A DNA stretch of 41,539 nt from Candidatus Hydrogenedentota bacterium (GCA_024278275.1 JAJRTN010000089.1:1-41539), one strand, 5' to 3'; positions 26,032 through 35,017 are shown, counted from the stretch's first letter. The notes: generated from the letters alone by a model not told the origin. Numbers and translations: made by a program.

Positions 26032-26807
26032 GATCCGCGCCGAAGAGCGACCGACGGGGAATCAGCCGCCGCGCCTTGTTGCGCCTGGCCCTTTACGGAA
26101 CACCCGCCGCCGTGGCCGGAACAGCCTTCGGCGTGGAACCACACTGGCTGCGCGTGCGGCACATTCCGTTGCCCGGCGGTCCCGGGATGCGGATTGTCCA
26201 CTTCACCGATACCCATCACAAGGGTGATCTGGACTACCTGAACCGGGTCATGGACACCATCAACGAGCTTGCGCCGGACATGGTGTGTTTCACGGGCGAC
26301 ATCATGGAAGACACGGTCTTCCTCGGCGAAGCCCTGGGTGCCTTCGCGAGACTGAAGGCGCCTCTTTTCGGCGTTCCCGGGAATTATGACTACTGGAGTG
26401 GTGCGCCCTTCGCGCCCATCGCCGAATGCTTCGCCACGACCGGTGGCGCCTGGCTGGTGGATGCCTGCATGGAACACGAGGGCGTCATCATCGCCGGGCG
26501 TGCCCGGCGGAAGCCTACCCTGCCGAAGGACAACAAGAAACCGGTCCTCGCGCTTACCCATTTTCCGCTGACCGCCGAGGAGTTCGCGCCGGGCGAGACC
26601 GGACTCATCCTTGCCGGCCACAGCCATGGCGGACAGGTACGAATTCCTTTTTACGGCGCGCCCATGCTACCAGACAAAGTGGGACCCTATGACTTGGGCC
26701 TCTTTCATCGGGAGGGTTGGCGGCTTTATGTCAACCCCGGCATTGGCACCTGGCAGTACCGTGTTCGCCTGTTCTGCCGCCCTGAAGTAACCGTTTTTGT
26801 TTGGTAA
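26028..26807 (+). CDS. Tat-exported metallophosphoesterase (YkuE-like)
   Basis: The 259-residue calcineurin-type phosphoesterase carries the five-block dimetal motif: HFTDTHHKG (Asp61, His63), FTGDIMED (Asp91), GVPGNYDYW (Asn119, Asp121), LTHFP and LAGHSHGGQ. The third block is GNYD instead of the almost invariant GNHD, so the histidine that usually assists the leaving group is tyrosine (residue 120). The N-terminus RRGISRRALLRLALYG with a hydrophobic stretch is a Tat-like signal. The ATG at 26028 overlaps the MESH1-like stop; a much longer upstream frame (from 25725) is only the out-of-frame MESH1 coding sequence. The substrate is unknown; YkuE-like enzymes act at the cell envelope. Confidence 0.87.
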   Translation: MRSAPKSDRRGISRRALLRLALYGTPAAVAGTAFGVEPHWLRVRHIPLPGGPGMRIVHFTDTHHKGDLDYLNRVMDTINELAPDMVCFTGDIMEDTVFLGEALGAFARLKAPLFGVPGNYDYWSGAPFAPIAECFATTGGAWLVDACMEHEGVIIAGRARRKPTLPKDNKKPVLALTHFPLTAEEFAPGETGLILAGHSHGGQVRIPFYGAPMLPDKVGPYDLGLFHREGWRLYVNPGIGTWQYRVRLFCRPEVTVFVW

Positions 26808-26879
26808 TGCCGGTTTTGCCCGTGACTTCCCTTCCCCCACGGTTTGGGGTATGATGCGCGTTCGGAATGGGAGGTCAAC

Positions 26880-27710
26880 ATGAGACGTATGCGAAAGACG
26901 GGTACGCTGGTCCTGGTGGCCCTGTTGCTGCTCGCCAACCACGCGGAGGCTTGGCCACGAATGCGAAAGGGAAAGACGAACGACCAGGGCATTGCCACGG
27001 GCTTCATCAATAAGACGATGACGGTAAAGGGGAAGCCGGTGCGTTACGTGGTGTACGTGCCCTACGAATACGACCCGGCCAGGGCATGGCCCATGATCGT
27101 CTTTCTCCATGGGGCGGGGGAACGGGGTGACGACGGGATCATCCAGACGGAGGTGGGTATCGGGCCGGCCATCCGGCGCAACCCGGAGCGTTTTCCGGCC
27201 ATCGTGGTGTTTCCCCAATGTCCCAGGAAAACCTTCTACAGCGCCATACTCGATGAGCTCGAACAGGCCATGGCGGCAACACGGGCGGAATACAACATCG
27301 ACGCCCGGCGCATCTACCTTACGGGCATTTCCATGGGCGGTTTCGGCACGTGGCTGTGGGGCGCGACCAAGACGGATACCTTCGCGGCCCTGCTGCCCAT
27401 CTGCGGTGGCGGAAGCGATATCCCCGCGCGGGCCATGTTGGACATGAAAGGCCCCAGTCCCTTCGGTACGTACGAAGAGCGGGTGAAGCAGTGGGTGAAA
27501 ATCCCCATCTGGGCCTTTCACGGCGCCGATGACCAAGTGGTGCCGACCGCGCAGACCTCGCGCACGGTCGATCTAATCAGGAAGGCGGGCGGGAAAAAGA
27601 TCCGGTACACCGAGTACCCGGACACGGGACACAACAGTTGGGACAAGACCTACCAGGACAAAAAGGTTATCGCCTGGCTCTTCAAACAGAAGAAAAGGAC
27701 TGGGGATTAG
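26880..27710 (+). CDS. Secreted esterase/feruloyl- or PHB-depolymerase-type hydrolase
   Basis: The 276-residue protein begins with a Sec signal peptide (basic MRRMRKTG, hydrophobic core, cleavage near HAEA). The alpha/beta-hydrolase core follows, with IVFLHGAGERGDDG (oxyanion turn), the elbow TGISMGGFGTW (Ser151), the acid HGADDQVVP (Asp217 or Asp218) and the base DTGHNSWD (His251). This is the dipeptidyl-peptidase/esterase-lipase type common in polysaccharide-degrading bacteria, often acting on acyl or feruloyl esters. GGGAGG precedes the ATG at 26880. It is followed after 31 bases by the GH-like/DUF4434 gene. Confidence 0.88.
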   Translation: MRRMRKTGTLVLVALLLLANHAEAWPRMRKGKTNDQGIATGFINKTMTVKGKPVRYVVYVPYEYDPARAWPMIVFLHGAGERGDDGIIQTEVGIGPAIRRNPERFPAIVVFPQCPRKTFYSAILDELEQAMAATRAEYNIDARRIYLTGISMGGFGTWLWGATKTDTFAALLPICGGGSDIPARAMLDMKGPSPFGTYEERVKQWVKIPIWAFHGADDQVVPTAQTSRTVDLIRKAGGKKIRYTEYPDTGHNSWDKTYQDKKVIAWLFKQKKRTGD

Positions 27711-27741
27711 GCCCACCCTGCAACGAGAACGGAATCGCGGT

Positions 27742-30291
27742 ATGAGCTATAATGGCATGAGTCGGCGTCAATTCGTCGCGGGCGCGGCGGGAATCGCGGG
27801 GATCTTTACCATGGCGGGACAGGGCCAGGACCAGGCAGCGCAAGGGTGCCGTGTGCCGGATGACGAACTCATCCGGGTGGCGGCGGATCAATGGCACTTC
27901 GAGACGGCGAAAACGCAACAGCGTTTTATTCCCATCGGAGCCAACCTGACACGGACCACCAAGGAGGACCTCAATATCTTCGGCCCCCGCTATGACGGCG
28001 CGGCGTACGAGGAAATCCTCGCGGCCTGTGAGCGACAAAACATCACGGTCCTGAAGGTCTTCCTGCCCATCGGGTCGGTGCTGCCCGATCCGCAGGTGCC
28101 GGGTGAAGCCCGTATCGCGCCGGGCTACCTGGACAACCTGGACGACTTTCTCGCCCGCGCGGGCAAGCACCACATTCGGGCGATCATCGCCCTGGCATCG
28201 TGGGGCGGCACGGGGATCACATGGTGGCACGAGGGCGGGCAATACTTTGGACGCAAGCCCTGGAAGGAAGACGCGGGGCAGGATTCCATCGCCACCCTGT
28301 GCGATTTCTGGCGGCAGCTCGGCGATCATCTGAAAGGGCATCCGGCGGTCTTCGCGTACACCATGTGCGTCGAGTGGTCCATGCCCTGCGGCAACCTGAC
28401 CGGCCCGTGGCGTCCGAAGCCCGAGGAAGTGGGGCTGGTGCCGGGCGAGACCGCCCTGTGGTATTGGCGGCGCTGGGTCATGTCGAAATACGGCTCCCTG
28501 TCGGACGTAAACGACACCTATGGCGCCGCTTACGGGAAGGTCGAGGACATTCCCCTGGTGGACTATGCCTACGACGGCGCGAAGAAGACCTACGCCTCGC
28601 CCGACGCGATGATCCTGGACTACCAGAACTTCCGCGAGTGGACCACGCTGCGCTATTTCCGCCCCCAGATCGCGGCGTTGCGCGGGGCCGACGACACGCA
28701 CCTGGTCACCATCAGCAACCACATGCGCAGTTGGAATCTCTGGGAGGGCGCGGCGCGCCATTTCCTCGGCTATACGCCGGGGGAGGAATACCCTTACGTC
28801 GATTTTTTCACCTATCACGCCAACTACGACATCAATGATTTCACCAGGGGACGGTCGGAAATGGAAGCCCCTTACGAAGTGGCCGTGCAGGCCCGCTTCG
28901 CCTGCGCCATGGGCGTGAAGCCGGTCATCATCGAGGAGTACACCTTCGCCTCGGAAAGCGAAGAGCACACGGCGCGCATGCAGGCCGCCATGCTCCGCAC
29001 CTCGGTGGGCGACGCGAGCGGCTGGGTGAATTGGTATCTCCAATACCCCGATGGCGCGGGCGCCGCCGATTCCGTCCACCAGTCCGCCTGGCTCCGGCGC
29101 GATCTCGCGCCCACGGCGTGGGGCAGGGAAGGCCGGGCGGTCCACGACGAACTGTGCGGGGAGGATCTGGCGCGCGTGCCCGCCGCGAAGACGGTGAAGC
29201 TGGACCGGAAGGCCTGCCTGGTACCGCGCGAGACAAGCCCGCTCATCACGAATATCACCGGTTACGGGAAAACGCCCCAGCCCGTGGACTATGCCATCGA
29301 GCATGAGCCGGACCTCGACCTGGCCGTGCAACGCGAGATGCCGGGCGAAGGCGCCTTGCGCTGCAAGCCGATCATCTCGGGGAACCTGCGTCCCTACACG
29401 AAAACCGATGATTGGGCGCGGGAAATGGAGGACGAGCGGGCGCTGGACTTTGACCTGCTCTGGCTCTCCCATGTTCGCCCCGCCCTGGACGCGCCGGGCG
29501 ACATCATCGGCAACGTGCTGGATGTCTGCGCGGAACGGAAGATGCAGGTCATCCTGGACACGGGCGCCACGCGCCACTGGTACGGTCCCCTGGACGTGAG
29601 GAAGGAGATCGAGGTGGTGGGCGCGAACATCCGCAAAATCGGCGTGCGTTACGGCGATCACCCCGCCTTTTTCGGCTGGTACATCCCCCACGAGATCTAC
29701 ATGACCTGGAACCGCATGTCAAAGTTCATCGACACCTTGTATACCGCCGCCGTCGAGGCCTGCAAGGCCGCCGCGGACAAACCGGTTACCCTGTCACCCT
29801 TCTTCATTCTCGACCGCGCCGGGATTTTCGGCGACTTCCGCTTCAATGAGCCGGCGGAATACCAGGACTACTGGTCGCGGCTCATTCAGTTGAGCAAGCT
29901 CGACGTGATCATGTTGCAGGACAGTGGGGAGCACATGGCCTACGTCACCAACGCGCAACGCAGGCCCTTCTTCGAGGCCATGAAGGCCGCGTGCGACGCG
30001 GGGGGCGCGAAGTTCTGGGGCAACGTGGAGTGCGCCGAGTTCAACGTTCCGAGCCAGGAGGTGTACGTCGAACGCTACGGACGGGTTCACCACGGGCAGG
30101 TAAAGAACGCCCCCTGGCGGGCCGTGCCCCTGCCGCGCCTGGAAGCCAAGCTCCGCCTCGCCGCCACCTACGCCGAGCGCATTGTGTCCTGGGGCTACTA
30201 CCAGTACGGCCGACCGCAACTCGGCCCGGAAGCCAGGGCCTGGTACGAGGCCTACCGGGCCTACGTGAAGCGGGTGAAGGCCCAGGGCTAG
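27742..30291 (+). CDS. Tat-exported two-barrel protein: cellulase-like GH domain plus DUF4434
   Basis: The 849-residue protein has a Tat signal (MSRRQFVAGAAG) and two probable TIM-barrel halves. The first (to about residue 470) resembles GH5/GH42-type enzymes, with YTMCVEWSMP (Glu211) and VIIEEYTF (Glu398 or Glu399) placed like an acid/base-nucleophile pair. The second (about 525-845) looks like DUF4434, with HPAFFGWYIPHEIYMTW (Glu651) as its signature. The join is not a frameshift: one uninterrupted frame runs through. The substrate is unknown. It lies in an apparent operon with the esterase upstream. A secreted or lipid-side glycan-acting role is likely but inferred. Confidence 0.75.
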   Translation: MSYNGMSRRQFVAGAAGIAGIFTMAGQGQDQAAQGCRVPDDELIRVAADQWHFETAKTQQRFIPIGANLTRTTKEDLNIFGPRYDGAAYEEILAACERQNITVLKVFLPIGSVLPDPQVPGEARIAPGYLDNLDDFLARAGKHHIRAIIALASWGGTGITWWHEGGQYFGRKPWKEDAGQDSIATLCDFWRQLGDHLKGHPAVFAYTMCVEWSMPCGNLTGPWRPKPEEVGLVPGETALWYWRRWVMSKYGSLSDVNDTYGAAYGKVEDIPLVDYAYDGAKKTYASPDAMILDYQNFREWTTLRYFRPQIAALRGADDTHLVTISNHMRSWNLWEGAARHFLGYTPGEEYPYVDFFTYHANYDINDFTRGRSEMEAPYEVAVQARFACAMGVKPVIIEEYTFASESEEHTARMQAAMLRTSVGDASGWVNWYLQYPDGAGAADSVHQSAWLRRDLAPTAWGREGRAVHDELCGEDLARVPAAKTVKLDRKACLVPRETSPLITNITGYGKTPQPVDYAIEHEPDLDLAVQREMPGEGALRCKPIISGNLRPYTKTDDWAREMEDERALDFDLLWLSHVRPALDAPGDIIGNVLDVCAERKMQVILDTGATRHWYGPLDVRKEIEVVGANIRKIGVRYGDHPAFFGWYIPHEIYMTWNRMSKFIDTLYTAAVEACKAAADKPVTLSPFFILDRAGIFGDFRFNEPAEYQDYWSRLIQLSKLDVIMLQDSGEHMAYVTNAQRRPFFEAMKAACDAGGAKFWGNVECAEFNVPSQEVYVERYGRVHHGQVKNAPWRAVPLPRLEAKLRLAATYAERIVSWGYYQYGRPQLGPEARAWYEAYRAYVKRVKAQG

Positions 30292-30455
30292 AACCACCCG
30301 ACCGGGCAGGGCACGCCGATCCGCATCGGTCCGCGCCATTCGTGCCGGCCGGTGCCGGTCGGTGTTCGTCCGTGGTGGTCCGTGTTCGTCTCCGCCCCCT
30401 CCGGGGCATGGCCCCGGCCCCCTGGCGGAACCGTTTTCGGGCAAGGAGGGCGGTC

Positions 30456-32189
30456 TTATCCGCGCCGCAGCCGGTCCATGTGCGCCAGCAGTTGGCGGGC
30501 GCGGGCGGAGGCGGTGTGATGGGCCAGGAAATGCCGGTGGCCCTCGGCGGCGATGGCGGGGAGACGTTCGGGATGATGCAGGCACCAGTTGAGTTTCTCC
30601 ATGAACTCGGGAAGGTCGCGAAAGAAGACGGCGTTTTCCAGGTCCGTGAAGTCGTGAGGGATGGTGATGGGGGGCCGCTCGGCCAGGAGGACGCCCCCAT
30701 GGGCCGGGATTTCCCAGTAGCGGATGGTGTCGAAGCCGAAGCCGCAGAGACTGAGGCCGATCATGGCCTCGTCCAGGGCCCGGGCGTATTCGTCCTGGCC
30801 GTATTTCCGGTCAAAGCGGATCCCCGTGGCCGCTTCCAGGTGTTCCAGGTAGAGCCGGCGCAACCCGTAATAGCGGTTGCCCGCCCAGAAGAGTGCCCGG
30901 GTCCGCCGTATTGATCGCTTCGCCGGCACGCGGCCGTCCGGGTAGCTGAGAGGCAGGGGAACGGCCTTGGGGCCGTAGGCGACGCCGGCAATCATCTCCC
31001 GCTTGAAGTAGCCCGCCACGCGTGCCTCGGGAAGGCCGAGGTGATGCAACAGGATGGGGAAATTGTTCGACGCGTCGTCGAGGCCGTACACGATGAAGAA
31101 GGGCAGGTTGCCCGCGCTTTCCAGGATACGCCCCATCGCCTCGCGGGGAATGGCGTTCAGTATATCCGCGTGGAGGACGGCATCGAAGGCGCCCTCCTCC
31201 AAGGCGGCGCAAATCCAATCCAGGCTTCGCGCCTCGCCCGGGTGGTCGAAGGTGGTGGGGTAGTCGTCGGCTTCCTCGTGGCGTTCCCCGTGAAGCAACG
31301 GTTTCCAGGGATACTCGGTGACATGCTCCTCACCGAGCACCGTGCAGAGGCCGTCATACAGCACATCCATGCCGGGGTCGTAGGGTTCGATGACCAGGGC
31401 GAGGAGCCGGGGCGTCCTTGGGGGAAACTCGATGCGCGGCGTTTCGGGGGGCGCCGGCGTTTCGGGGTTCCCCAGTCGGGCAAGCAACGCGGCACAGGCG
31501 TCGTTCTTCGCCGAAGCCTGGATACTACGCAACAACGCGGCGGCACGGTCGGGACGGCCGATATGGTTCCAGAACTCAGCCTGCACCCGGTAGGCTTTGT
31601 GGGCGTGGGGGTCGATGTAGACGGCGCGAAAAAAGGCCTTTTGCGCGCGGAAGAACAGGGCCAGCGACAAGGTGGCCTGGCCGGACGCCCGCGCACAGGC
31701 GAGGAGACAACGCTGCTGTTCCACGCAGACGGCCACCTGCCGGTGAGGGTCGGCGTAAAAGGTCCCCGGAACGCGGGCCAGGATCTCCGCGGCCCATTCG
31801 ATGCGGCCCGCGTCACGTAAGGCCCGCGCGTGGTTGAGGGGGTCGTAGGTCCCATGAACGGCCGCGCACGGGGCATCCTCGGGCGCACCGGGCTCGTCGT
31901 AGGGGCGCAGGCCACAGGCCGCGAATCGTAATTCGATTTCCGCGCGCGGTTCGCCCGTGTGGCACACCAGGAGGCCCTCGGGCGCAAGCCACGCAACGCA
32001 GGCGTCCAGTGTTTGCACGGTATCGAGGAGAACCACCGCGTCGTAGGCCGCCGCCGGCCCGGGCGCCAGGGTGATCACCCGGCCTTCGGCACGAAGGTAT
32101 TCCGCCAATCCCATCCGGTCCTCACCCTGGATAAGCACACGGCGCAAAGGGGTGGGAAGGGTCAGCATGGCGCCCGGGTCCCCCGTCAT
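30456..32189 (-). CDS. CgeB-like glycosyltransferase with N-terminal Rossmann-like and helical regions
   Basis: The 577-residue protein ends in a CgeB/GT1-like domain: ALFWAGNRYYGLRRLYLE, DEAMIGLSLCGFGFDTIRYW, EIPAHGGVLLAE, and a C-terminal HPERLPAIAAEGHRHFLAHH segment, all characteristic of PF13524-type glycosyltransferases. The first 120 residues look like a Rossmann-type fold (LIQGEDRMG, then WLAPEGLLVCH), perhaps a degenerate methyltransferase. A helical, TPR-like middle follows (about 130-250). The ATG at 32189 overlaps the mscL stop by four bases, which decides between several in-frame Mets. It is the third gene of the epimerase-mscL-glycosyltransferase operon. The donor and acceptor sugars are unknown. 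Confidence 0.78.
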   Translation of the reverse strand: MTGDPGAMLTLPTPLRRVLIQGEDRMGLAEYLRAEGRVITLAPGPAAAYDAVVLLDTVQTLDACVAWLAPEGLLVCHTGEPRAEIELRFAACGLRPYDEPGAPEDAPCAAVHGTYDPLNHARALRDAGRIEWAAEILARVPGTFYADPHRQVAVCVEQQRCLLACARASGQATLSLALFFRAQKAFFRAVYIDPHAHKAYRVQAEFWNHIGRPDRAAALLRSIQASAKNDACAALLARLGNPETPAPPETPRIEFPPRTPRLLALVIEPYDPGMDVLYDGLCTVLGEEHVTEYPWKPLLHGERHEEADDYPTTFDHPGEARSLDWICAALEEGAFDAVLHADILNAIPREAMGRILESAGNLPFFIVYGLDDASNNFPILLHHLGLPEARVAGYFKREMIAGVAYGPKAVPLPLSYPDGRVPAKRSIRRTRALFWAGNRYYGLRRLYLEHLEAATGIRFDRKYGQDEYARALDEAMIGLSLCGFGFDTIRYWEIPAHGGVLLAERPPITIPHDFTDLENAVFFRDLPEFMEKLNWCLHHPERLPAIAAEGHRHFLAHHTASARARQLLAHMDRLRRG

Positions 32190-32701
32190 GTTTCCGGCGT
32201 TCCCGGGGCATCGAGGGTCGAGGTGCAGAAGGGACAGCGCGTGGCCATGTAGGGCACGGAGGAGAGGCAGTGGGGGCATTTCTTCACATCCGCCACGCCG
32301 GCCTGCAATTCCTGCCCCGCGTCGCGGTTGAGCCGTTCGTCGAGATTGTTCACCAGGCGGATGACCAGGAACATGGCCAGGGCGACGAGGGTAAAGGTAA
32401 GGATGTTGTTAATGAAGAGCCCGTAATTAAGGGTGATGGCCTCGGCGGCCCGGGCCTCGGCGAGGGTGGCGTTGTCGGCGAGTTCCTTGGCCGACCGCAG
32501 GACAAGGTAGCGATTGGAGAAGTCCACGTCGCCCAGGATCAGGCTGATGGGCGGCATGAGGATGTCGTCCACGAGCGACCGGGCGATGCTGGTGAAGGCC
32601 GCGCCCACGGTGAAGCCCACGGCCAACTCGATCAGGTTCCCCCGGATGGCGAATTTCTGAAAATCCGTGATGATGCGGCTTCGGGTCAGGCGCGCGAACA
32701 T
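32186..32701 (-). CDS. mscL: Large-conductance mechanosensitive channel with C-terminal zinc ribbon
   Basis: MscL opens under membrane tension to release solutes on osmotic downshock. The first half is standard: FQKFAIRGNLIELAVGFTVG (TM1) and DDILMPPISLILGDVDF. TM2 is GLFINNILTFTLVALAMFLV, and the whole protein is 171 residues against about 136 in Escherichia coli. The extra length is a C-terminal tail with CPHC (142-145) and CPFC (156-159), a predicted zinc ribbon in the cytoplasm. Zinc-ribbon MscL proteins are known in several phyla; what the ribbon does is not settled. It starts three bases after the epimerase stop and overlaps the glycosyltransferase start. Confidence 0.93.
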   Translation of the reverse strand: MFARLTRSRIITDFQKFAIRGNLIELAVGFTVGAAFTSIARSLVDDILMPPISLILGDVDFSNRYLVLRSAKELADNATLAEARAAEAITLNYGLFINNILTFTLVALAMFLVIRLVNNLDERLNRDAGQELQAGVADVKKCPHCLSSVPYMATRCPFCTSTLDAPGTPET

Positions 32702-32704
32702 GGT

Positions 32705-33985
32705 TCAGCCTTGCTCCCGCCCTTCCGCGCGCGCCAGCAGCATGGACAGGCGGCGCTCGCATTGGATCATGGAGCGGACCGTGGGGTAGTTGATCTTCCA
32801 GGCGTGGCCCATGTAGCGCCAGAGCACCCGGTTATTCTCGTCCAGCAGGGGCAGCCACTCACCCACTTCATGGTTGATCACGTGATCCATGACGAAGCGG
32901 TGTACGTTCTCATAGGCGTTCCAGTACTTTTCGTCGCCGTAGAGGAGAAAGGCGTCCAACATGGCCACCAGCGTCTCCGCCTGCTGCCAGAACTCCTTGT
33001 TGCGTTCCCGCGCGGGACCGTCGTGGGGACCTTCGCAATAGACGCCGCCCCGTTCCCAGTCGATGCCGTACCGGACGCAATGGTCGTGAAGTTTACGGAT
33101 GGCATCGCGGAAATCGTTGAGATCCAGTCCCAGGATGTCGATGGAATGCTTGAGGAGCCAGCCGAACTCCACGTTGTGGCCAAAACTGGTGTTGTTGAGC
33201 GGACGGGCTTCGTCATCCACGTCGCGGTCGGAGCCCCACACGTCCTTGAAGAGGATGGCACGCAGGGGCTGCCAGTCCAGGGAGAATTGGGCCATGCCCG
33301 TGCCGAACTCGGGGTGCAGCATGTGCCGAAAAATGAGGCCGATAACGTAATTCACATCGTCCTTGTAGACCGGCGCGCCCGTGGCCTCGTAGAGGTTGGT
33401 GAAGGCTTCCATGAGGTGCATATGCACGTCGAGCGACTTGCGGTCGCCCCCGTAGACGCCGGGGCGCTTGGGTGACCAGTCCTCCTCCATGAACTCGAAG
33501 AAGCCGCCGTTCTCCTCGTCCGCCGCCAGCCGGGTAAGACTGCGGTAGGTTTCCTCGGCCATTTCGAGCGCTCTTTCATCGCCCGAGGCCATGGCGTACT
33601 CGCTGAGCGCGTAGATGGCGAAGGAATGGCCGTAGGTGAGCTTGCTCCGGTTCTCCGGCGTGCCGTCCCCCGTGGTGGTCCAGAACCATCCCGTGTGCTC
33701 GTCGTCCCAGAAGTGCTTGATGAGGAAATCCACGCCCTGCCGCGCAATCCTGAGAAACTGCCCATCGCCCAGGCCCGCCCGATGGGCGGACGCGGCGGAA
33801 TAGATCATGCGCGTTTGGCAGACGAGGGTTTTCGTGGTCTCCCCCGTCGGACGGCCCCGTTCATCGAGATAAGTCAGGAAACCGCCATGTTCCTCATCGA
33901 CCCCATGGGTAAGCCAAAAGGGAATCAGTTCGTTCAACAGGTGTTGCTGTACCTCGCCCAGGGCCGCCTGGATCCGTTGCCGCAT
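32705..33985 (-). CDS. N-acylglucosamine 2-epimerase (AGE) family epimerase/isomerase
   Basis: The 426-residue (alpha/alpha)6-barrel protein carries the AGE family histidines in LTYGHSFAIYALSEYA, TSFGHNVEFGWLL and RYMGHAWKINYPTVR. The segments VCQTRMIYSAASA and EFWQQAETLVAMLDAFLL are also family signatures. Enzymes of this type epimerise GlcNAc or cellobiose at C2 or isomerise mannose/sulfoquinovose; the sequence does not settle which. No signal peptide is present, so it acts in the cytoplasm. It is the first gene of the three-gene operon with mscL and the CgeB-like glycosyltransferase. Confidence 0.9.
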   Translation of the reverse strand: MRQRIQAALGEVQQHLLNELIPFWLTHGVDEEHGGFLTYLDERGRPTGETTKTLVCQTRMIYSAASAHRAGLGDGQFLRIARQGVDFLIKHFWDDEHTGWFWTTTGDGTPENRSKLTYGHSFAIYALSEYAMASGDERALEMAEETYRSLTRLAADEENGGFFEFMEEDWSPKRPGVYGGDRKSLDVHMHLMEAFTNLYEATGAPVYKDDVNYVIGLIFRHMLHPEFGTGMAQFSLDWQPLRAILFKDVWGSDRDVDDEARPLNNTSFGHNVEFGWLLKHSIDILGLDLNDFRDAIRKLHDHCVRYGIDWERGGVYCEGPHDGPARERNKEFWQQAETLVAMLDAFLLYGDEKYWNAYENVHRFVMDHVINHEVGEWLPLLDENNRVLWRYMGHAWKINYPTVRSMIQCERRLSMLLARAEGREQG

Positions 33986-34089
33986 GGCTTGTTCCTCCCC
34001 GTGTCGTGGTGGTCTTGCGCCGATTGGAAGTGTACGGACTTAACGCCAATGTTGCAAAAAATCCGACCAGCCGCTGCTCTTTCCAAAAC

Positions 34090-34111
34090 CGTCGTCCCCG
34101 CAAACGCGGGG
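34090..34111. repeat. Dispersed intergenic repeat, copy E (core only)
   Basis: CGTCGTCCCCGC, then AAACGCGGGG, is the family core with one change in the CGTCAT arm; the right arm still pairs to give a GC-rich hairpin. Confidence 0.55.
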
Positions 34112-34208
34112 TTCCATGCGCTGGCGACATGACCTTACCTTATCGCGCTGTTTCCGGTGTCGATGCGCAAATGCTCTCCCTGCCGTTCTTCTCGCTCCCG
34201 CAGGCAGT

Positions 34209-34237
34209 TTGCTTTAGGTGTTCATGGGGCCTATTCT
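34209..34237 (+). promoter_or_regulatory. Candidate promoter of the HEAT-Gfo operon
   Basis: TTGCTT (34209-34214), a 17-base spacer and TATTCT (34232-34237) lie about 70 bases before the HEAT-repeat ATG. Hexamers are moderate matches to the sigma-70 pattern. Confidence 0.35.
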
Positions 34238-34309
34238 TTGGTGAGGGCAGGAGAAAGTCCGCAGAAACATGGTTCTTGACGTAGTGCGGGAAATCAAGAG
34301 GTAACATCC

Positions 34310-35017
34310 ATGGACGAGCTTGTTCAGGTACTGATGACCTATGATTGGGGCGGGGGTCGCGGCGCGCTGGCGGGCATCACGAAACGGGTTGCCCAGGTAC
34401 ACGGCAACCCCGATGATCGCGACCGGCTGGAAGGACAACTGCTCTTGGCCCTTGAAAGTGGCGCGCCCCTTCCTGCCAAGGAGTTCGTCTGCCGTCAACT
34501 CGCGATCATCGGAACGGCCCGGTCGGTCCCGGCCCTGGGGCGCATGCTGGCCGCTGCCGCGACCAGCGACATGGCCCGGATGGCCCTGGAGCAGATCCCC
34601 GGACCCGAGGCCGGCGCCGTGTTACGCGAGGCCTTGCCGAAGCTGTCGGGATTGCCGCGGTCGGGCGTTGCCGCTTCCCTCGGTCAGCGGCGGGACGCGG
34701 CCGCGGTCGGGGCCCTGTGCGAATTGCTGACGGGCGACGATGACGTGGCGGCCGAGGTTGCCGCCCAGGCCCTGGGCCAGGTCGCCGGTGCGCGGGCCGC
34801 GGAAGGCCTGGCCCGCGCGCAGGGGGAGACGTCCGGCCGGGTCCGTCGGGCCATACTGGATGCCCGCTTGCGTTGCGCGGACCAGTACGCCGCCCATGGA
34901 AAGCGTGAAGAGGCGCAGGGGGTGTATGCCGCACTGCGGGAAGGAAGCATGCCCGAGCCCATCCGCGAAGCGGCCGCCGTGGGCCTGAAGAAAATGGCGA
35001 AAGGAGCCACGTCATGA
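34310..35017 (+). CDS. HEAT-repeat/PBS-lyase-type repeat protein
   Basis: The 235-residue protein consists of roughly five alpha-helical HEAT-type repeats, each with an A-L-G or A-I-G core: FVCRQLAIIGTARSVPALGR, then ...LGQRRDAAAVGALCELL, then AQALGQVAGARAAEGLAR. It has no signal peptide or enzymatic motif, and its job is probably to hold other proteins. The ATG at 34310 has AAGAGGTAA upstream. The stop overlaps the next gene by four bases (ATGA), so it is coupled to the Tat-exported oxidoreductase and may be specific to it. A similar pairing of HEAT-repeat and oxidoreductase genes is common in this kind of genome, but its meaning is not established. Confidence 0.8.
   Translation: MDELVQVLMTYDWGGGRGALAGITKRVAQVHGNPDDRDRLEGQLLLALESGAPLPAKEFVCRQLAIIGTARSVPALGRMLAAAATSDMARMALEQIPGPEAGAVLREALPKLSGLPRSGVAASLGQRRDAAAVGALCELLTGDDDVAAEVAAQALGQVAGARAAEGLARAQGETSGRVRRAILDARLRCADQYAAHGKREEAQGVYAALREGSMPEPIREAAAVGLKKMAKGATS

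Larger units (their letters stand above)
33986..34309. other. Divergent intergenic region
   Basis: These 324 bases separate the epimerase operon (minus) from the HEAT-repeat gene (plus). They contain dispersed-repeat copy E (34090-34111) and a candidate plus-strand promoter (34209-34237). No gene is supported. Confidence 0.5.

Noticed and set aside
25725-26807. Long (360-residue) reading of the metallophosphoesterase
   Set aside because: Its first 100 residues are the MESH1-like coding sequence read in another frame; the ATGA overlap at 26028 gives the real start.
27682-29691. 669-residue minus-strand frame antisense to the GH/DUF4434 gene
   Set aside because: No signal peptide, domain or ribosome-binding site; composition is typical of a shadow frame.
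30292-30455. Intrinsic terminator between the convergent DUF4434 and glycosyltransferase genes
   Set aside because: GC-rich inverted repeats such as GGGGCATGGCCCC exist, but no U-tract follows on either strand.
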